Shown: positions 8,484 to 19,074 of the stretch, piece after piece | Position numbering within the stretch: position 1 is the stretch's first letter | How the letters are laid out: every line of letters begins with the position of its first letter | Translations under genes and position numbers: made by a program | Assembly: GCF_014905395.1 (NCBI RefSeq) | Contig: NZ_BNDT01000002.1 | Location: forward strand, 303,708-367,707 | DNA length: 64,000 bases | Reading direction: 5' to 3' | Source: Lactococcus taiwanensis | Lineage (GTDB): Bacteria; Bacillota; Bacilli; Lactobacillales; Streptococcaceae | The notes under the pieces: model-generated | What the model was told of the DNA's origin: nothing | Databases searched by the model: none | The model's input: the letters and a program-made list of their open reading frames with translations, nothing else

Positions 8484-8512
8484 AAAACGCTTGGCGATGG
8501 CTAAGCGTTTTT
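8484..8512 (+). terminator. Terminator after the first RpiR gene
   Basis: AAAACGCTT, loop, AAGCGTTTTT. Confidence 0.85.
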
Positions 8513-8601
8513 ACTGTTGTTTGCTAAAAACTACGATTAATCCTATAGTTACAAGGGATTAGAGAGAAATTCGTCTAAAAAATGAAGCCTTTTCAAAAAA
8601 T

Positions 8602-8639
8602 AGATAACGCTTGCATTCTTGAAATGAAAACGTTATAAT
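8602..8639 (+). promoter_or_regulatory. ptcB promoter overlapped by two catabolite-responsive elements
   Basis: TTGCAT (8611-8616), 17 nt, TATAAT (8634-8639). A cre-like site AGATAACGCTTGCA (8602-8615, 13 of 14 matches to TGNNANCGNTNNCA) covers the -35. A second, TGAAAACGTTATAA (8625-8638), covers the -10. CcpA repression of the operon is the expected outcome. Confidence 0.8.
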
Positions 8640-8695
8640 TATCCATATAGAAACGTTGAAAATTAAAAAACGTTAAGAAAAAGGAGAAAATAATT

Positions 8696-9022
8696 ATGGC
8701 AGATAAAGTAATCGCACTTGCATGTGCAGCAGGAATGTCAACATCACTTTTGGTTTCAAAAATGCAAAAAGCAGCAGCAGACAATGGTAAAGATTATGAG
8801 ATTTTTGCAAAATCAACAGCTGATATTGATAACATGCTTGCAGGATCAGGATCTCCAAAACCAGATGTTTTACTTTTAGGCCCTCAAGTTGCCTTTATGA
8901 AAGGTGAAGTATCGAAAAAAGCCGAAGCGGCAGGTGTTCCAATGGACGTTATTAAAATGCAAGACTATGGAATGATGCGTGGGGATAAAGTACTTGCTGC
9001 TGCAGAAAATTTGATGAACTAA
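8696..9022 (+). CDS. ptcB: PTS lactose/cellobiose-family EIIB component
   Basis: Cytosolic phosphocarrier of a cellobiose-type phosphotransferase system: takes phosphate from EIIA on a cysteine and passes it to the sugar at EIIC. 108 aa, standard for a separate EIIB. The phosphorylated Cys is residue 10 in LACAAGMSTSLLV, followed by the family pattern LLLGPQV near 60. AAGGAG precedes the ATG. Its order with ptcA, an RpiR regulator, ptcC and bglA matches the lactococcal ptc locus, where PtcBA serves more than one EIIC. The two cre-like sites at its promoter indicate repression on preferred sugars. Confidence 0.9.
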   Translation: MADKVIALACAAGMSTSLLVSKMQKAAADNGKDYEIFAKSTADIDNMLAGSGSPKPDVLLLGPQVAFMKGEVSKKAEAAGVPMDVIKMQDYGMMRGDKVLAAAENLMN

Positions 9023-9055
9023 TAACCTATCAAGATATTGAGGTTACTAGAGCTC

Positions 9056-9069
9056 GGAGGTTTTCCTCC
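9056..9069 (+). other. Hairpin between ptcB and ptcA
   Basis: GGAGG-TTTT-CCTCC with no following T-run, so unlikely to terminate. It may set the ratio of the two transcripts or mask an SD-like GGAGG. Confidence 0.45.
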
Positions 9070-9102
9070 AGGATGTTGTATTTCTAAAAAGGGAGAGATA
9101 AA

Positions 9103-9429
9103 TTGAACGAAGAACGTATGGAAATTGTAATGGGCATTATTATGCATGGTGGAAATGCTAAAGGGCTTGCTTTTCAAGCAATCCAACAAGCAAAATCAGG
9201 AGACTTTGAAGAAGCAGAAAAATCTTTGCAAGAATCAAATAGTGAACTCCGTGAAGCACATGATGTCCAAACCGATATGCTTACTAAAGAAGCACAAGGT
9301 ATCCACACTGAAATCGATCTCTATATGGTACATGCCCAAGACCATTTGATGAATGCAATCACTTTTAAAGATCTTGCTGTCGAAATTGTTAATCAAGAAA
9401 AACGCATTCAGGCTTTAGAAAATAAATAA
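9103..9429 (+). CDS. ptcA: PTS lactose/cellobiose-family EIIA component
   Basis: Accepts phosphate from HPr and hands it to the EIIB next door. 108 aa, mostly helical, as expected of the trimeric EIIA-lac fold. The phosphorylated His is residue 77 in MVHAQDHLMNA. The TTG at 9103 is the start because GGGAGAG sits 5-6 nt before it; the in-frame ATG at 9118 is 20 nt from any SD. The gene is followed by a strong terminator, so ptcBA forms a two-gene unit separate from ptcC. Confidence 0.9.
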   Translation: MNEERMEIVMGIIMHGGNAKGLAFQAIQQAKSGDFEEAEKSLQESNSELREAHDVQTDMLTKEAQGIHTEIDLYMVHAQDHLMNAITFKDLAVEIVNQEKRIQALENK

Positions 9430-9447
9430 GCTTTATAAGATTGACGG

Positions 9448-9474
9448 AAAAGTTGCGGATACCGCAACTTTTTT
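9448..9474 (+). terminator. Terminator after ptcA
   Basis: AAAAGTTGCGG-ATA-CCGCAACTTTTTT. Confidence 0.92.
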
Positions 9475-9506
9475 CTAGCAAAAATTTAGAAGAAAAGGAG
9501 TAAAAG

Positions 9507-10235
9507 ATGAGTTTTTTTGGTAAAGTTGATTTTCAAAAACTGACCTATACGGAGCGGACAATTTATACTTATCTTAAAGATAATGTAGAGAAAATTCCCT
9601 ATTTGCATGTTCGTGATATTGCTTTACAAGCACATGTGGGCTCTTCAAGCGTTATGAGGCTGATTCATAAAATTGGCTATGACTCTTACACAGATTTCAA
9701 AGCTGATGTTACGAGAAAAGTAAAACTTGAAGAAGAAAAACCCACTAGTCCGACCTCTTTTTCTCTCGACATCTTTCCGGCTGATGTTAACCAGCAGCTT
9801 GAAGAACTCGCCCGCTTGATCCTTGAAAGCGATAATGTCATCTTTACAGGTGTAGGCTCTAGTGGGCTCATTTGTGATTATGCAGCACGACGTTTAGCTG
9901 GTGTAGGAATCAATACTTTTTCTTTTAGTGATGTGACCTACCCCATATCTTCTAAATTACGTAATACCACCAATAATCTTGTGATAGCCCTATCCATATC
10001 TGGCGAAACCAATGAGATTGTGGAAGTCCTTAGTAGCCTTCGTACAAATAAAGATGTACAAATCATGAGTATTACACCCAAACGCCATTCAACGATTGCA
10101 GAATTGAGCGACTCGGTAATTTCATATCGGATTATAGAACGGCGTGTTGCGACTCACTTTGATTTGACGAGTCAACTTCCTACAGTATATTTGACGGAGC
10201 AACTTGCGGACTTAGTGTACGAGATGTCACATTAA
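9507..10235 (+). CDS. MurR/RpiR family regulator between ptcA and ptcC
   Basis: 242 aa. N-terminal HTH of the RpiR type (residues 1-75: IALQAHVGSSSVMRLIHKIGYDSYTDFK) and a SIS domain from about 95 (FTGVGSSGL, ALSISGETNEIVEVL). A good SD (AAAAGGAG) precedes the ATG. In the lactococcal ptc locus a gene of this class (yecA) sits between ptcA and ptcC, so it is probably the local regulator of the EIIC/bglA unit, reading a phosphorylated beta-glucoside. It is only distantly alike to the RpiR at 7708-8454, so the pair is not a recent duplication as far as can be seen by eye. Confidence 0.85.
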   Translation: MSFFGKVDFQKLTYTERTIYTYLKDNVEKIPYLHVRDIALQAHVGSSSVMRLIHKIGYDSYTDFKADVTRKVKLEEEKPTSPTSFSLDIFPADVNQQLEELARLILESDNVIFTGVGSSGLICDYAARRLAGVGINTFSFSDVTYPISSKLRNTTNNLVIALSISGETNEIVEVLSSLRTNKDVQIMSITPKRHSTIAELSDSVISYRIIERRVATHFDLTSQLPTVYLTEQLADLVYEMSH

Positions 10236-10240
10236 TTATT

Positions 10241-10260
10241 AAAAGCCCTAAGGCTTTTTT
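10241..10260 (+). terminator. Terminator after the second RpiR gene
   Basis: AAAAGCC-CTAA-GGCTTTTTT. Confidence 0.85.
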
Positions 10261-10361
10261 TATTTATTTTAATACAACAATAACACTTGATGTATGCCGA
10301 ATACTTTTAAAGTACAAACGAAAAAAGATGTCAAAAAGATTTCAATATTAATATAAAAAAG

Positions 10362-10387
10362 AAAAAGCCTGTAAAATCAGGCTTTTT
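10362..10387. terminator. Second hairpin terminator upstream of ptcC
   Basis: AAAAAGCCTG, loop TAAAAT, CAGGCTTTTT. It is symmetrical and could act on either strand. No gene lies between it and the first terminator. Confidence 0.75.
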
Positions 10388-10400
10388 AAATGACAATAAT

Positions 10401-10432
10401 GGTACATTCTGTACCAAAAGAGGTACTGTACC
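10401..10432. promoter_or_regulatory. Paired inverted repeats GGTAC...GTACC, candidate operator of ptcC
   Basis: GGTACATTCTGTACC (10401-10415) and GGTACTGTACC (10422-10432), 6 nt apart, upstream of the ptcC promoter. Two related palindromes of this kind suggest a dimeric regulator, plausibly one of the two RpiR proteins. Binding is inferred, not shown. Confidence 0.55.
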
Positions 10433-10463
10433 TGTTTTAAAGAACAGCTCTAAATATAAAAGA

Positions 10464-10498
10464 TAGCGCTTTCTTATTTGAGGGTGAGGTGCTATAAT
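10464..10498 (+). promoter_or_regulatory. ptcC promoter with cre-like site
   Basis: TATAAT at 10493-10498. A cre-like AGCGCT core (AGATAGCGCTTTCTTA region, about 10462-10477) lies where a -35 would be; no good -35 hexamer is seen, suggesting activator dependence or relief of repression. Confidence 0.5.
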
Positions 10499-10581
10499 GA
10501 GAGTGTAAAAATAAGGGGCGCCTTAAGTAACAAGTGTTTGATGTCGAGGAGCGCCTAAATAGAAAAGGAGACTGTTCAGAT

Positions 10582-11919
10582 ATGAACAATTTTATTCAAA
10601 ACAAAATCATGCCTCCAATGATGAAATTTTTGAATACCCGTGCAGTTACGGCAATCAAAAATGGTATGATTTATCCCATTCCATTCATTATTATTGGATC
10701 AGTGTTCTTGATTCTTGGCCAGCTGCCATTCCAAGCAGGGCAAGATTTCATGAACAAAATCAAATTGGGACCACTCTTCTTACAAATTAACAATGCGTCA
10801 TTTGGGATCATGGCTTTGCTTGCTGTTTTCGGTATTGCTTATGCGTGGGTTCGTGATGCAGGTTATGAAGGTGTTCCTGCAGGTTTAACTGGTATTATTG
10901 TCCATATTTTGTTACAACCTGACACTGTTCATCAAGTAACCAGTGTTACTGACCCCACAAAAGTTTCCACAGCCTATCAAGTTGGTGGGGTCATCGACCG
11001 TGCGTGGCTCGGTGGTAAAGGGATGGTGCTCTCCATCATCGTTGGGCTTCTAGTCGGTTGGATTTACACAGGCTTTATGCGTCGTAATATTACCATCAAG
11101 ATGCCTGAACAAGTGCCAGCAAACGTTGCCGCATCATTCACAGCCCTTGTTCCTGCAGGTGTCATCATCACATTAGCTGGTGTGGTGCACGGGATTACAA
11201 CCATTGGTTTCAACACCACTTTCGTCGAACTCGTTTATAAATGGATTCAAACCCCATTGCAACACGTTACAGACGGTCCTGTCGGTGTCTTCGTTATTGC
11301 CTTTATGCCCGTATTCATCTGGTGGTTCGGTGTACACGGTGCAACAATCATCGGTGGTATCATGGGACCTTTGCTTCAAGCCAATGCAGCTGACAATGCC
11401 GCTTTGAACAAAGCTGGACATCTTGACCTGGCTCATGGAGCTCACATCGTTACTCAATCCTTCATGGACCAATACTTGACAGTTACTGGTTCTGGTTTGA
11501 CTATTGGTTTGGTTATCTTCCTCTTGATCGGTGCTAAATCCGTTCAAGGTAAAACTTTGGGTCGTATGGAAATTGGTCCTGCAATCTTTAACATCAATGA
11601 ACCTATTCTCTTTGGTTTACCTATTGTATTGAACCCAGTGCTTGGTATTCCATTCATTCTTGCACCATTGATTTCTGGTATCTTGACTTACTTAGTCATT
11701 TGGCTCGGTATCATTCCACCGTTTAACGGTGCGGTTATTCCGTGGACAACGCCAGCAATTCTATCCGGTCTCTTGGTCGGTGGCTGGCAAGGTATGGTTT
11801 GGCAAATTCTCATGTTGTTAATGACGGTCGTTCTCTACTGGCCATTCGCTCGTGCCTACGATAAAATCTTGCTTAAAGAAGAAGCTGAAACAGAAGCTGA
11901 AATCGAAGCTACTAAATAA
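10582..11919 (+). CDS. ptcC: PTS cellobiose-type EIIC permease
   Basis: Membrane channel of the beta-glucoside PTS; imports and phosphorylates the sugar with PtcB. 445 aa with about ten hydrophobic segments and the EIIC-lac/cel signatures: the N-terminal KIMPPMMKFLNTRAVTAIKNGMIYPIPFIIIGS block, a WWFGVHGA loop near 246 and the INEPILFGLPIVLNP motif near 343 that carries the conserved Glu. The start is the ATG at 10582 with AAAAGGAG upstream; an ORF from 10534 would add residues with no family match. It is followed by a long hairpin and then bglA, probably cotranscribed. Substrate (cellobiose, salicin or similar) is inferred from the locus. Confidence 0.9.
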   Translation: MNNFIQNKIMPPMMKFLNTRAVTAIKNGMIYPIPFIIIGSVFLILGQLPFQAGQDFMNKIKLGPLFLQINNASFGIMALLAVFGIAYAWVRDAGYEGVPAGLTGIIVHILLQPDTVHQVTSVTDPTKVSTAYQVGGVIDRAWLGGKGMVLSIIVGLLVGWIYTGFMRRNITIKMPEQVPANVAASFTALVPAGVIITLAGVVHGITTIGFNTTFVELVYKWIQTPLQHVTDGPVGVFVIAFMPVFIWWFGVHGATIIGGIMGPLLQANAADNAALNKAGHLDLAHGAHIVTQSFMDQYLTVTGSGLTIGLVIFLLIGAKSVQGKTLGRMEIGPAIFNINEPILFGLPIVLNPVLGIPFILAPLISGILTYLVIWLGIIPPFNGAVIPWTTPAILSGLLVGGWQGMVWQILMLLMTVVLYWPFARAYDKILLKEEAETEAEIEATK

Positions 11920-11940
11920 GAAAATACTAAATTTAAGCGT

Positions 11941-11969
11941 GATAAGCTCAAGGATGACTTGAGCTTATC
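11941..11969 (+). other. Long perfect hairpin between ptcC and bglA
   Basis: GATAAGCTCAAG-gatga-CTTGAGCTTATC, a 12-bp stem. Only a weak T stretch follows, so it may be a partial terminator or an mRNA-stabilising or processing hairpin that sets the bglA level. Confidence 0.7.
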
Positions 11970-12000
11970 TTATTAAAATGTTGAAAATTAAAAATTCTAA

Positions 12001-13455
<1,455 letters not shown>

Positions 13456-13457
13456 AC

Positions 13458-13479
13458 AAAGACACGAAAGTGTCTTTTT
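13458..13479 (+). terminator. Terminator after bglA
   Basis: AAAGACAC-GAAA-GTGTCTTTTT. Confidence 0.9.
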
Positions 13480-13617
13480 ATTTTTGCTGAAGTGTAATAT
13501 ATTGAGAGTGTTTACAGCGAGTGTATTTTATTAGCTTTTTGATTGTATTATAAAGATATAAAGAGGCTTTTGAGATAAGTTATAGACTACAAAATACTTG
13601 ATTTTTCGATATTTATT

Positions 13618-13633
13618 TGTAACTAAAGTTACA
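13618..13633. promoter_or_regulatory. Inverted repeat TGTAAC-TAAA-GTTACA
   Basis: A perfect 6-bp inverted repeat about 105 nt upstream of the hypothetical gene at 13738, in AT-rich sequence with a possible extended -10 (TGCTAAAAT, about 13693-13701) downstream. It looks like a small operator; the regulator is unknown. Confidence 0.4.
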
Positions 13634-13737
13634 GATATGATAATTTTAATTGATGAGAGGTAACAAAGATTTTGAAAAAACATTTCAATTTGCTAAAATA
13701 AGTTTACTGAAGATGCTATGTGTGAGAAAGGGGCTCT

Positions 13738-14088
13738 ATGCTGGCAAAATACAAAGGGCAGATTGTTGAGGTTTGGGAAATTACGCACCGCCCTGTGCAG
13801 GAAGTGTGGGTAAAAGAAGCATTTCAATCCAATGTTATTTCGTGGAACGAATGGAATAAAAATGTTTTAGATTTTGGAGGAGAAAGTGGAGATCTGGCGC
13901 TAGTGGGAGATTTTTTAATCCTTGATGCACGCCAAGAAATGGGGTACAGTATCTTAAGTAAAGAAAAAGCTCAAAGTGCTTTAGAGTTAATAAAGGAAGG
14001 TTCTCCTACTGACTTAGAAAAAACTCTTGCAGAACAAAAGCAGATCAGTAGTGTCTTGAAACGAAGAAGAAAGTCTAATGGGCAATAA
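13738..14088 (+). CDS. Hypothetical protein, 116 aa
   Basis: I do not recognise the family. The first 80 residues look like a compact beta-rich fold (alternating hydrophobics, several Trp, the run GDFLILDAR), followed by a helical, highly basic C-terminus (KRRRKSNGQ). There is no signal peptide or membrane segment, so it is probably cytosolic. GAGAAAGGGG precedes the ATG and gives a convincing start. It stands alone between bglA and tRNA-Cys with no evident terminator of its own. The basic tail might contact nucleic acid, which is a guess. Confidence 0.7.
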   Translation: MLAKYKGQIVEVWEITHRPVQEVWVKEAFQSNVISWNEWNKNVLDFGGESGDLALVGDFLILDARQEMGYSILSKEKAQSALELIKEGSPTDLEKTLAEQKQISSVLKRRRKSNGQ

Positions 14089-14138
14089 ATTGCCTCAAAA
14101 GTGAGATAGGCGTAAGTTCTGAGAGGATGAGTTTGTGC

Positions 14139-14167
14139 TTGCTATAAATTTATTTTTCCGCTATAAT
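14139..14167 (+). promoter_or_regulatory. tRNA-Cys promoter
   Basis: TTGCTA (14139-14144), 17 nt, TATAAT (14162-14167), placing the start about 6 nt before the mature tRNA. Confidence 0.8.
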
Positions 14168-14179
14168 AGTTAATGTTGT

Positions 14180-14250
14180 GGCGGCGTAGTGAAGTGGTAA
14201 CACATGGCTCTGCAAAAGCTTAATCGTCGGTTCAAATCCGATCGCCGCCT
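14180..14250 (+). tRNA. tRNA-Cys(GCA)
   Basis: 71 nt cloverleaf. The acceptor stem GGCGGCG pairs with CGCCGCC, followed by discriminator T. D-arm with AGTGGTAAC, anticodon GCA at 14212-14214, T-arm with GGTTCAAATCC. CCA is not encoded. Own promoter and terminator. Confidence 0.93.
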
Positions 14251-14268
14251 TAATGTTTTTCGAATAGA

Positions 14269-14291
14269 ACGTTCCTAGGAGCGTTTTTTAT
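14269..14291 (+). terminator. Terminator after tRNA-Cys
   Basis: AACG(T)TCC-TA-GGA(G)CGTT followed by TTTT. Confidence 0.7.
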
Positions 14292-14398
14292 TTTGTTTTT
14301 AAGTAGGATAACTTTCAAAAAAGTTTTAAAACTAACTTCTATAAAGGATAAATTTACTATTTTGGATAGCTCCGTAGACCCTTGGGGTCTTCTTTTTA

Positions 14399-16378
<1,980 letters not shown>

Positions 16379-16418
16379 AAGTTGTAAGTTGCTGACAGAC
16401 TGAATAAAAGGCTTAAAA

Positions 16419-16442
16419 TTACTGACAATGCTGTCAGTAATT
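16419..16442. repeat. Dispersed palindrome between ligA and dagK
   Basis: Core CTGAC-AATGCT-GTCAG at 16422-16437, flanked TTA / TAA. The T-run after it is broken, so at most a weak ligA terminator. It lies only about 33 nt before the dagK start. Confidence 0.85.
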
Positions 16443-16469
16443 TATTTGATGGAATTTTTGGAGGAAATG

Positions 16470-17483
16470 ATGAAAGCTAGATTGATTTATAATCCAACTT
16501 CAGGTCAAGAAATTATTAAAAAGCACATTGCGGATATTTTGGATAAACTAGAAGAATATGGGTATGAAGCAAGTGCTTATCGCACGACGCCAGAGGAAAA
16601 CTCGGCTGAAAAAGAAGCTGCGCGTGCAACACGAGCAGGATTTGATTTAATTATCGCAGCAGGCGGTGATGGGACAATAAACGAAGTGGTGGCAGGAATT
16701 TCACCTTATAAAAAACGCCCACGTCTTGCCATCGTTCCAACAGGAACAACTAATGATTTTGCACGTGCTTTAAAAATTCCACGAGGCAAACCACTTGAAG
16801 CTATTGAAATTATTGGCAAAAACCAAATTTTAAATATTGATGTAGGCCATGCCGTGACTGAAGAAGACGGACATGAAAAATATTTCATTAATATCGCAGC
16901 AGGTGGAGGATTAACTGAACTCACTTATAGTGTACCTAGCAAATTAAAAACAGCTTTTGGTTATTTGGCCTATTTAGCCAAAGGTGCTGAACTTCTCCCG
17001 CGTGTTCGTAAGGCACCTGTTCGGGTGACTTATGATGACGGGGTGTTCGAAGGGGATATTTCAATGTTTTTTGCAGCACTCACTAATTCAGTAGGGGGCT
17101 TTGAAAAAATTGCACCAGATGCTAAGCTAGATGATGGGCTATTTACCCTGATCCTAGTGAAAACGGACAATTTATTTGAGTTAATGGCATTACTCGCCAT
17201 TGTTGCCAACGGCAAACACCTTGATGATATTAATCTGGAGTATATCAAGACAAATAAAATTGAAATCGAACCACTCGGTGGTCAAAATATTTTACTCAAC
17301 CTTGATGGGGAATATGGCGGAGATGCTCCTGTAAAATTTGATAACCTCAAGGGTCATTTAGATATGTATGTCAATCTTGATGAAATCAATGACGAGCATT
17401 ACATTGGAGATGCAGAAGATTTGGCTTTAGAAGCAGTGGCACAAAAATTTGCGGAAGCGACAAAAAAACTAAATGAAGAATAA
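16470..17483 (+). CDS. Diacylglycerol/lipid kinase (DagK/YegS family)
   Basis: Phosphorylates a lipid such as diacylglycerol, recycling it into phospholipid synthesis after glycerophosphate is taken for lipoteichoic acid. 338 aa, longer than most DgkB proteins by an acidic C-terminal helix. The nucleotide-binding GGDGT motif lies near residue 64, followed by VPTGTTNDFARAL near 90 and the family's C-terminal LNLDGEYGGDAPVKF near 272-286. Of two adjacent in-frame ATGs, the second (16470) has the better spacing from GGAGG at 16460-16464. The gene ends in a decayed palindromic terminator. ligA-dagK-msmK is the order expected for lactococci. Confidence 0.88.
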   Translation: MKARLIYNPTSGQEIIKKHIADILDKLEEYGYEASAYRTTPEENSAEKEAARATRAGFDLIIAAGGDGTINEVVAGISPYKKRPRLAIVPTGTTNDFARALKIPRGKPLEAIEIIGKNQILNIDVGHAVTEEDGHEKYFINIAAGGGLTELTYSVPSKLKTAFGYLAYLAKGAELLPRVRKAPVRVTYDDGVFEGDISMFFAALTNSVGGFEKIAPDAKLDDGLFTLILVKTDNLFELMALLAIVANGKHLDDINLEYIKTNKIEIEPLGGQNILLNLDGEYGGDAPVKFDNLKGHLDMYVNLDEINDEHYIGDAEDLALEAVAQKFAEATKKLNEE

Positions 17484-17486
17484 TAT

Positions 17487-17535
17487 AAAGTTACTGACGA
17501 TGCTCCCTAAAAGAGACAGTGTTGGTAACTTTTTT
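17487..17535 (+). terminator. Interrupted copy of the dispersed palindrome, likely dagK terminator
   Basis: The left arm AAAGTTACTGAC-GATGCT is intact. About 16 nt have been inserted, and the right arm reads GTTGGTAACTTTTTTT. The outer stem (AAAGTTAC / GTAACTTT) and T-run survive. Confidence 0.65.
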
Positions 17536-17572
17536 TGTGCAGGTTGTACAAAAAAACTAGGCAGCTTGGTCA

Positions 17573-17601
17573 TTGCGAAAAGAAAACGTTTGCAATAAAA
17601 T
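17573..17601 (+). promoter_or_regulatory. msmK promoter with cre site
   Basis: TTGCGA (17573-17578), 17 nt, TAAAAT (17596-17601). A cre-like AGAAAACGTTTGCA (17581-17594, 13 of 14 matches) fills the spacer, predicting CcpA control. Confidence 0.78.
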
Positions 17602-17632
17602 GGATTTAACGATAAAGAACAAGGAGCTAGTA

Positions 17633-18769
17633 ATGACAACACTAAGTTTAGAGAAAATTTATAAAAAATATCCCAATGCGACTCAATACGCTGTGGAGGA
17701 TTTTAATATTGACATCAAGGATAAAGAATTTATCGTTTTTGTCGGTCCCTCTGGTTGCGGAAAATCAACGACTTTACGCATGGTTGCAGGGCTTGAAGAT
17801 ATTACCGACGGTGAACTCAAAATTGACGATAAGGTAATGAATGATGTAGCACCAAAAGATCGTGATATTGCAATGGTATTTCAAAACTATGCCCTTTATC
17901 CCCATATGACGGTTTTTGATAATATGGCTTTTGGCCTCAAACTACGTAAGTTTAAAAAAGATGATATCAAGCGTCGTGTCAATGAGGCAGCGGCAATTCT
18001 TGGACTGACCGATATGCTCGACCGTAAACCTGCGGATCTTTCTGGGGGACAACGCCAACGTGTTGCAATGGGACGGGCGATTGTACGTGACGCAAAGGTT
18101 TTCTTGATGGATGAACCTTTGTCAAACTTGGATGCTAAATTAAGGGTTTCAATGCGTACAGAAATTGCCAAGATTCACCGTCGTATTGGGGCAACTACAA
18201 TTTATGTGACACATGACCAAACTGAAGCAATGACGCTTGCGGATCGTATTGTTATTATGTCTTCTACACCCAATGCTGACAAGACAGGAACTGTGGGACG
18301 TGTCGAACAAATCGGGACACCACAAGAGCTTTACAATGAACCAGTGAATAAATTTGTGGCGGGCTTCATCGGTAGCCCTGCGATGAACTTCTTTGATGTC
18401 AAAATGACAAATGGCAAATTGACAAGTAAAGATGGGCTTAATATTGATCTTCCAGAAGGAAAAGTTAAGTTACTGAAAGATCAAGGTTATGAAGGAAAGG
18501 AAGTGATCTTAGGAATTCGCCCTGAGGACATCCAATCAAGTAATTTGGCTCAACAAGCTTATCCGAATCAAAATGTGGAAGCCGAAGTGGTGGTTTCAGA
18601 AATGTTAGGTTCTGAAACAATGCTTTATTTGAAAATTGGTCGTACTGAATTCGTTTCACGCGTTGAAGCGCGTGATTTCCGAGCGCCTGGAGAAAAAATC
18701 ACCGTGGCATTGAATTTAAATAAGGCACATTTCTTTGATGCAGTAACTGAGCAAAGAATCACTGAATAA
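17633..18769 (+). CDS. msmK: Multiple-sugar ABC transporter ATPase (MsmK/UgpC/MalK type)
   Basis: ATPase that powers carbohydrate ABC importers; in related cocci one MsmK is shared by several permeases, which fits its solitary position here. 378 aa. Walker A GPSGCGKST near residue 38-46, Q-loop, signature LSGGQRQR near 135, Walker B VFLMDEP near 155, switch His in YVTHDQTEAM, then a C-terminal TOBE/regulatory domain with GIRPED near 288. The ATG at 17633 is chosen for its AAGGAG; an upstream TTG at 17573 falls inside the promoter. A clear terminator follows. Confidence 0.93.
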   Translation: MTTLSLEKIYKKYPNATQYAVEDFNIDIKDKEFIVFVGPSGCGKSTTLRMVAGLEDITDGELKIDDKVMNDVAPKDRDIAMVFQNYALYPHMTVFDNMAFGLKLRKFKKDDIKRRVNEAAAILGLTDMLDRKPADLSGGQRQRVAMGRAIVRDAKVFLMDEPLSNLDAKLRVSMRTEIAKIHRRIGATTIYVTHDQTEAMTLADRIVIMSSTPNADKTGTVGRVEQIGTPQELYNEPVNKFVAGFIGSPAMNFFDVKMTNGKLTSKDGLNIDLPEGKVKLLKDQGYEGKEVILGIRPEDIQSSNLAQQAYPNQNVEAEVVVSEMLGSETMLYLKIGRTEFVSRVEARDFRAPGEKITVALNLNKAHFFDAVTEQRITE

Positions 18770-18790
18770 TTGTATGATTTTCCTCTTATT

Positions 18791-18818
18791 AAATCCTGTC
18801 ATTTTGACAGGATTTTTT
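18791..18818 (+). terminator. Terminator after msmK
   Basis: AAATCCTGTC-ATTTT-GACAGGATTTTTT. Confidence 0.92.
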
Positions 18819-18883
18819 GAATTAAAAAAATTTCTTGAAAAAAGAGAAGGCTAAGGGCTGATAGATAAGTATAAAACCTAGCA

Positions 18884-18940
18884 TGTCAAAGATAATTGAC
18901 ACTGAAACTGTGCAACATTTTAGAGTGAAAATGCTAAAAT
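18884..18940 (+). promoter_or_regulatory. nifJ promoter region with TGTCAA-N6-TTGACA operator
   Basis: A perfect inverted repeat TGTCAA-AGATAA-TTGACA (18884-18901) whose right arm is itself a consensus -35. Candidate -10 boxes are TAGAGT (18921-18926) and TAAAAT in TGCTAAAAT (18935-18940). A regulator bound here would block RNA polymerase. The leader to the ATG at 19075 is long (about 130 nt) and without obvious structure. Confidence 0.5.
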
Positions 18941-19074
18941 GAAAGAAGTCAAAATATATATGATAGGAAAGCTCTCACTTTTTTTGACCCTAAAAGGTCA
19001 CGGAAAAGAACACCGACACCGCTCTTTACTGATAAAAAAAGGGAATAAATGCTCTCCTGAAAAAGGTTTTAAAA

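Noticed and set aside
10936..10965. GTTACTGACCCC in ptcC and similar TTACTGACC half-sites (for example 36229)
   Set aside because: Only one arm is present without a right arm at 6-nt spacing; counted as chance half-sites.
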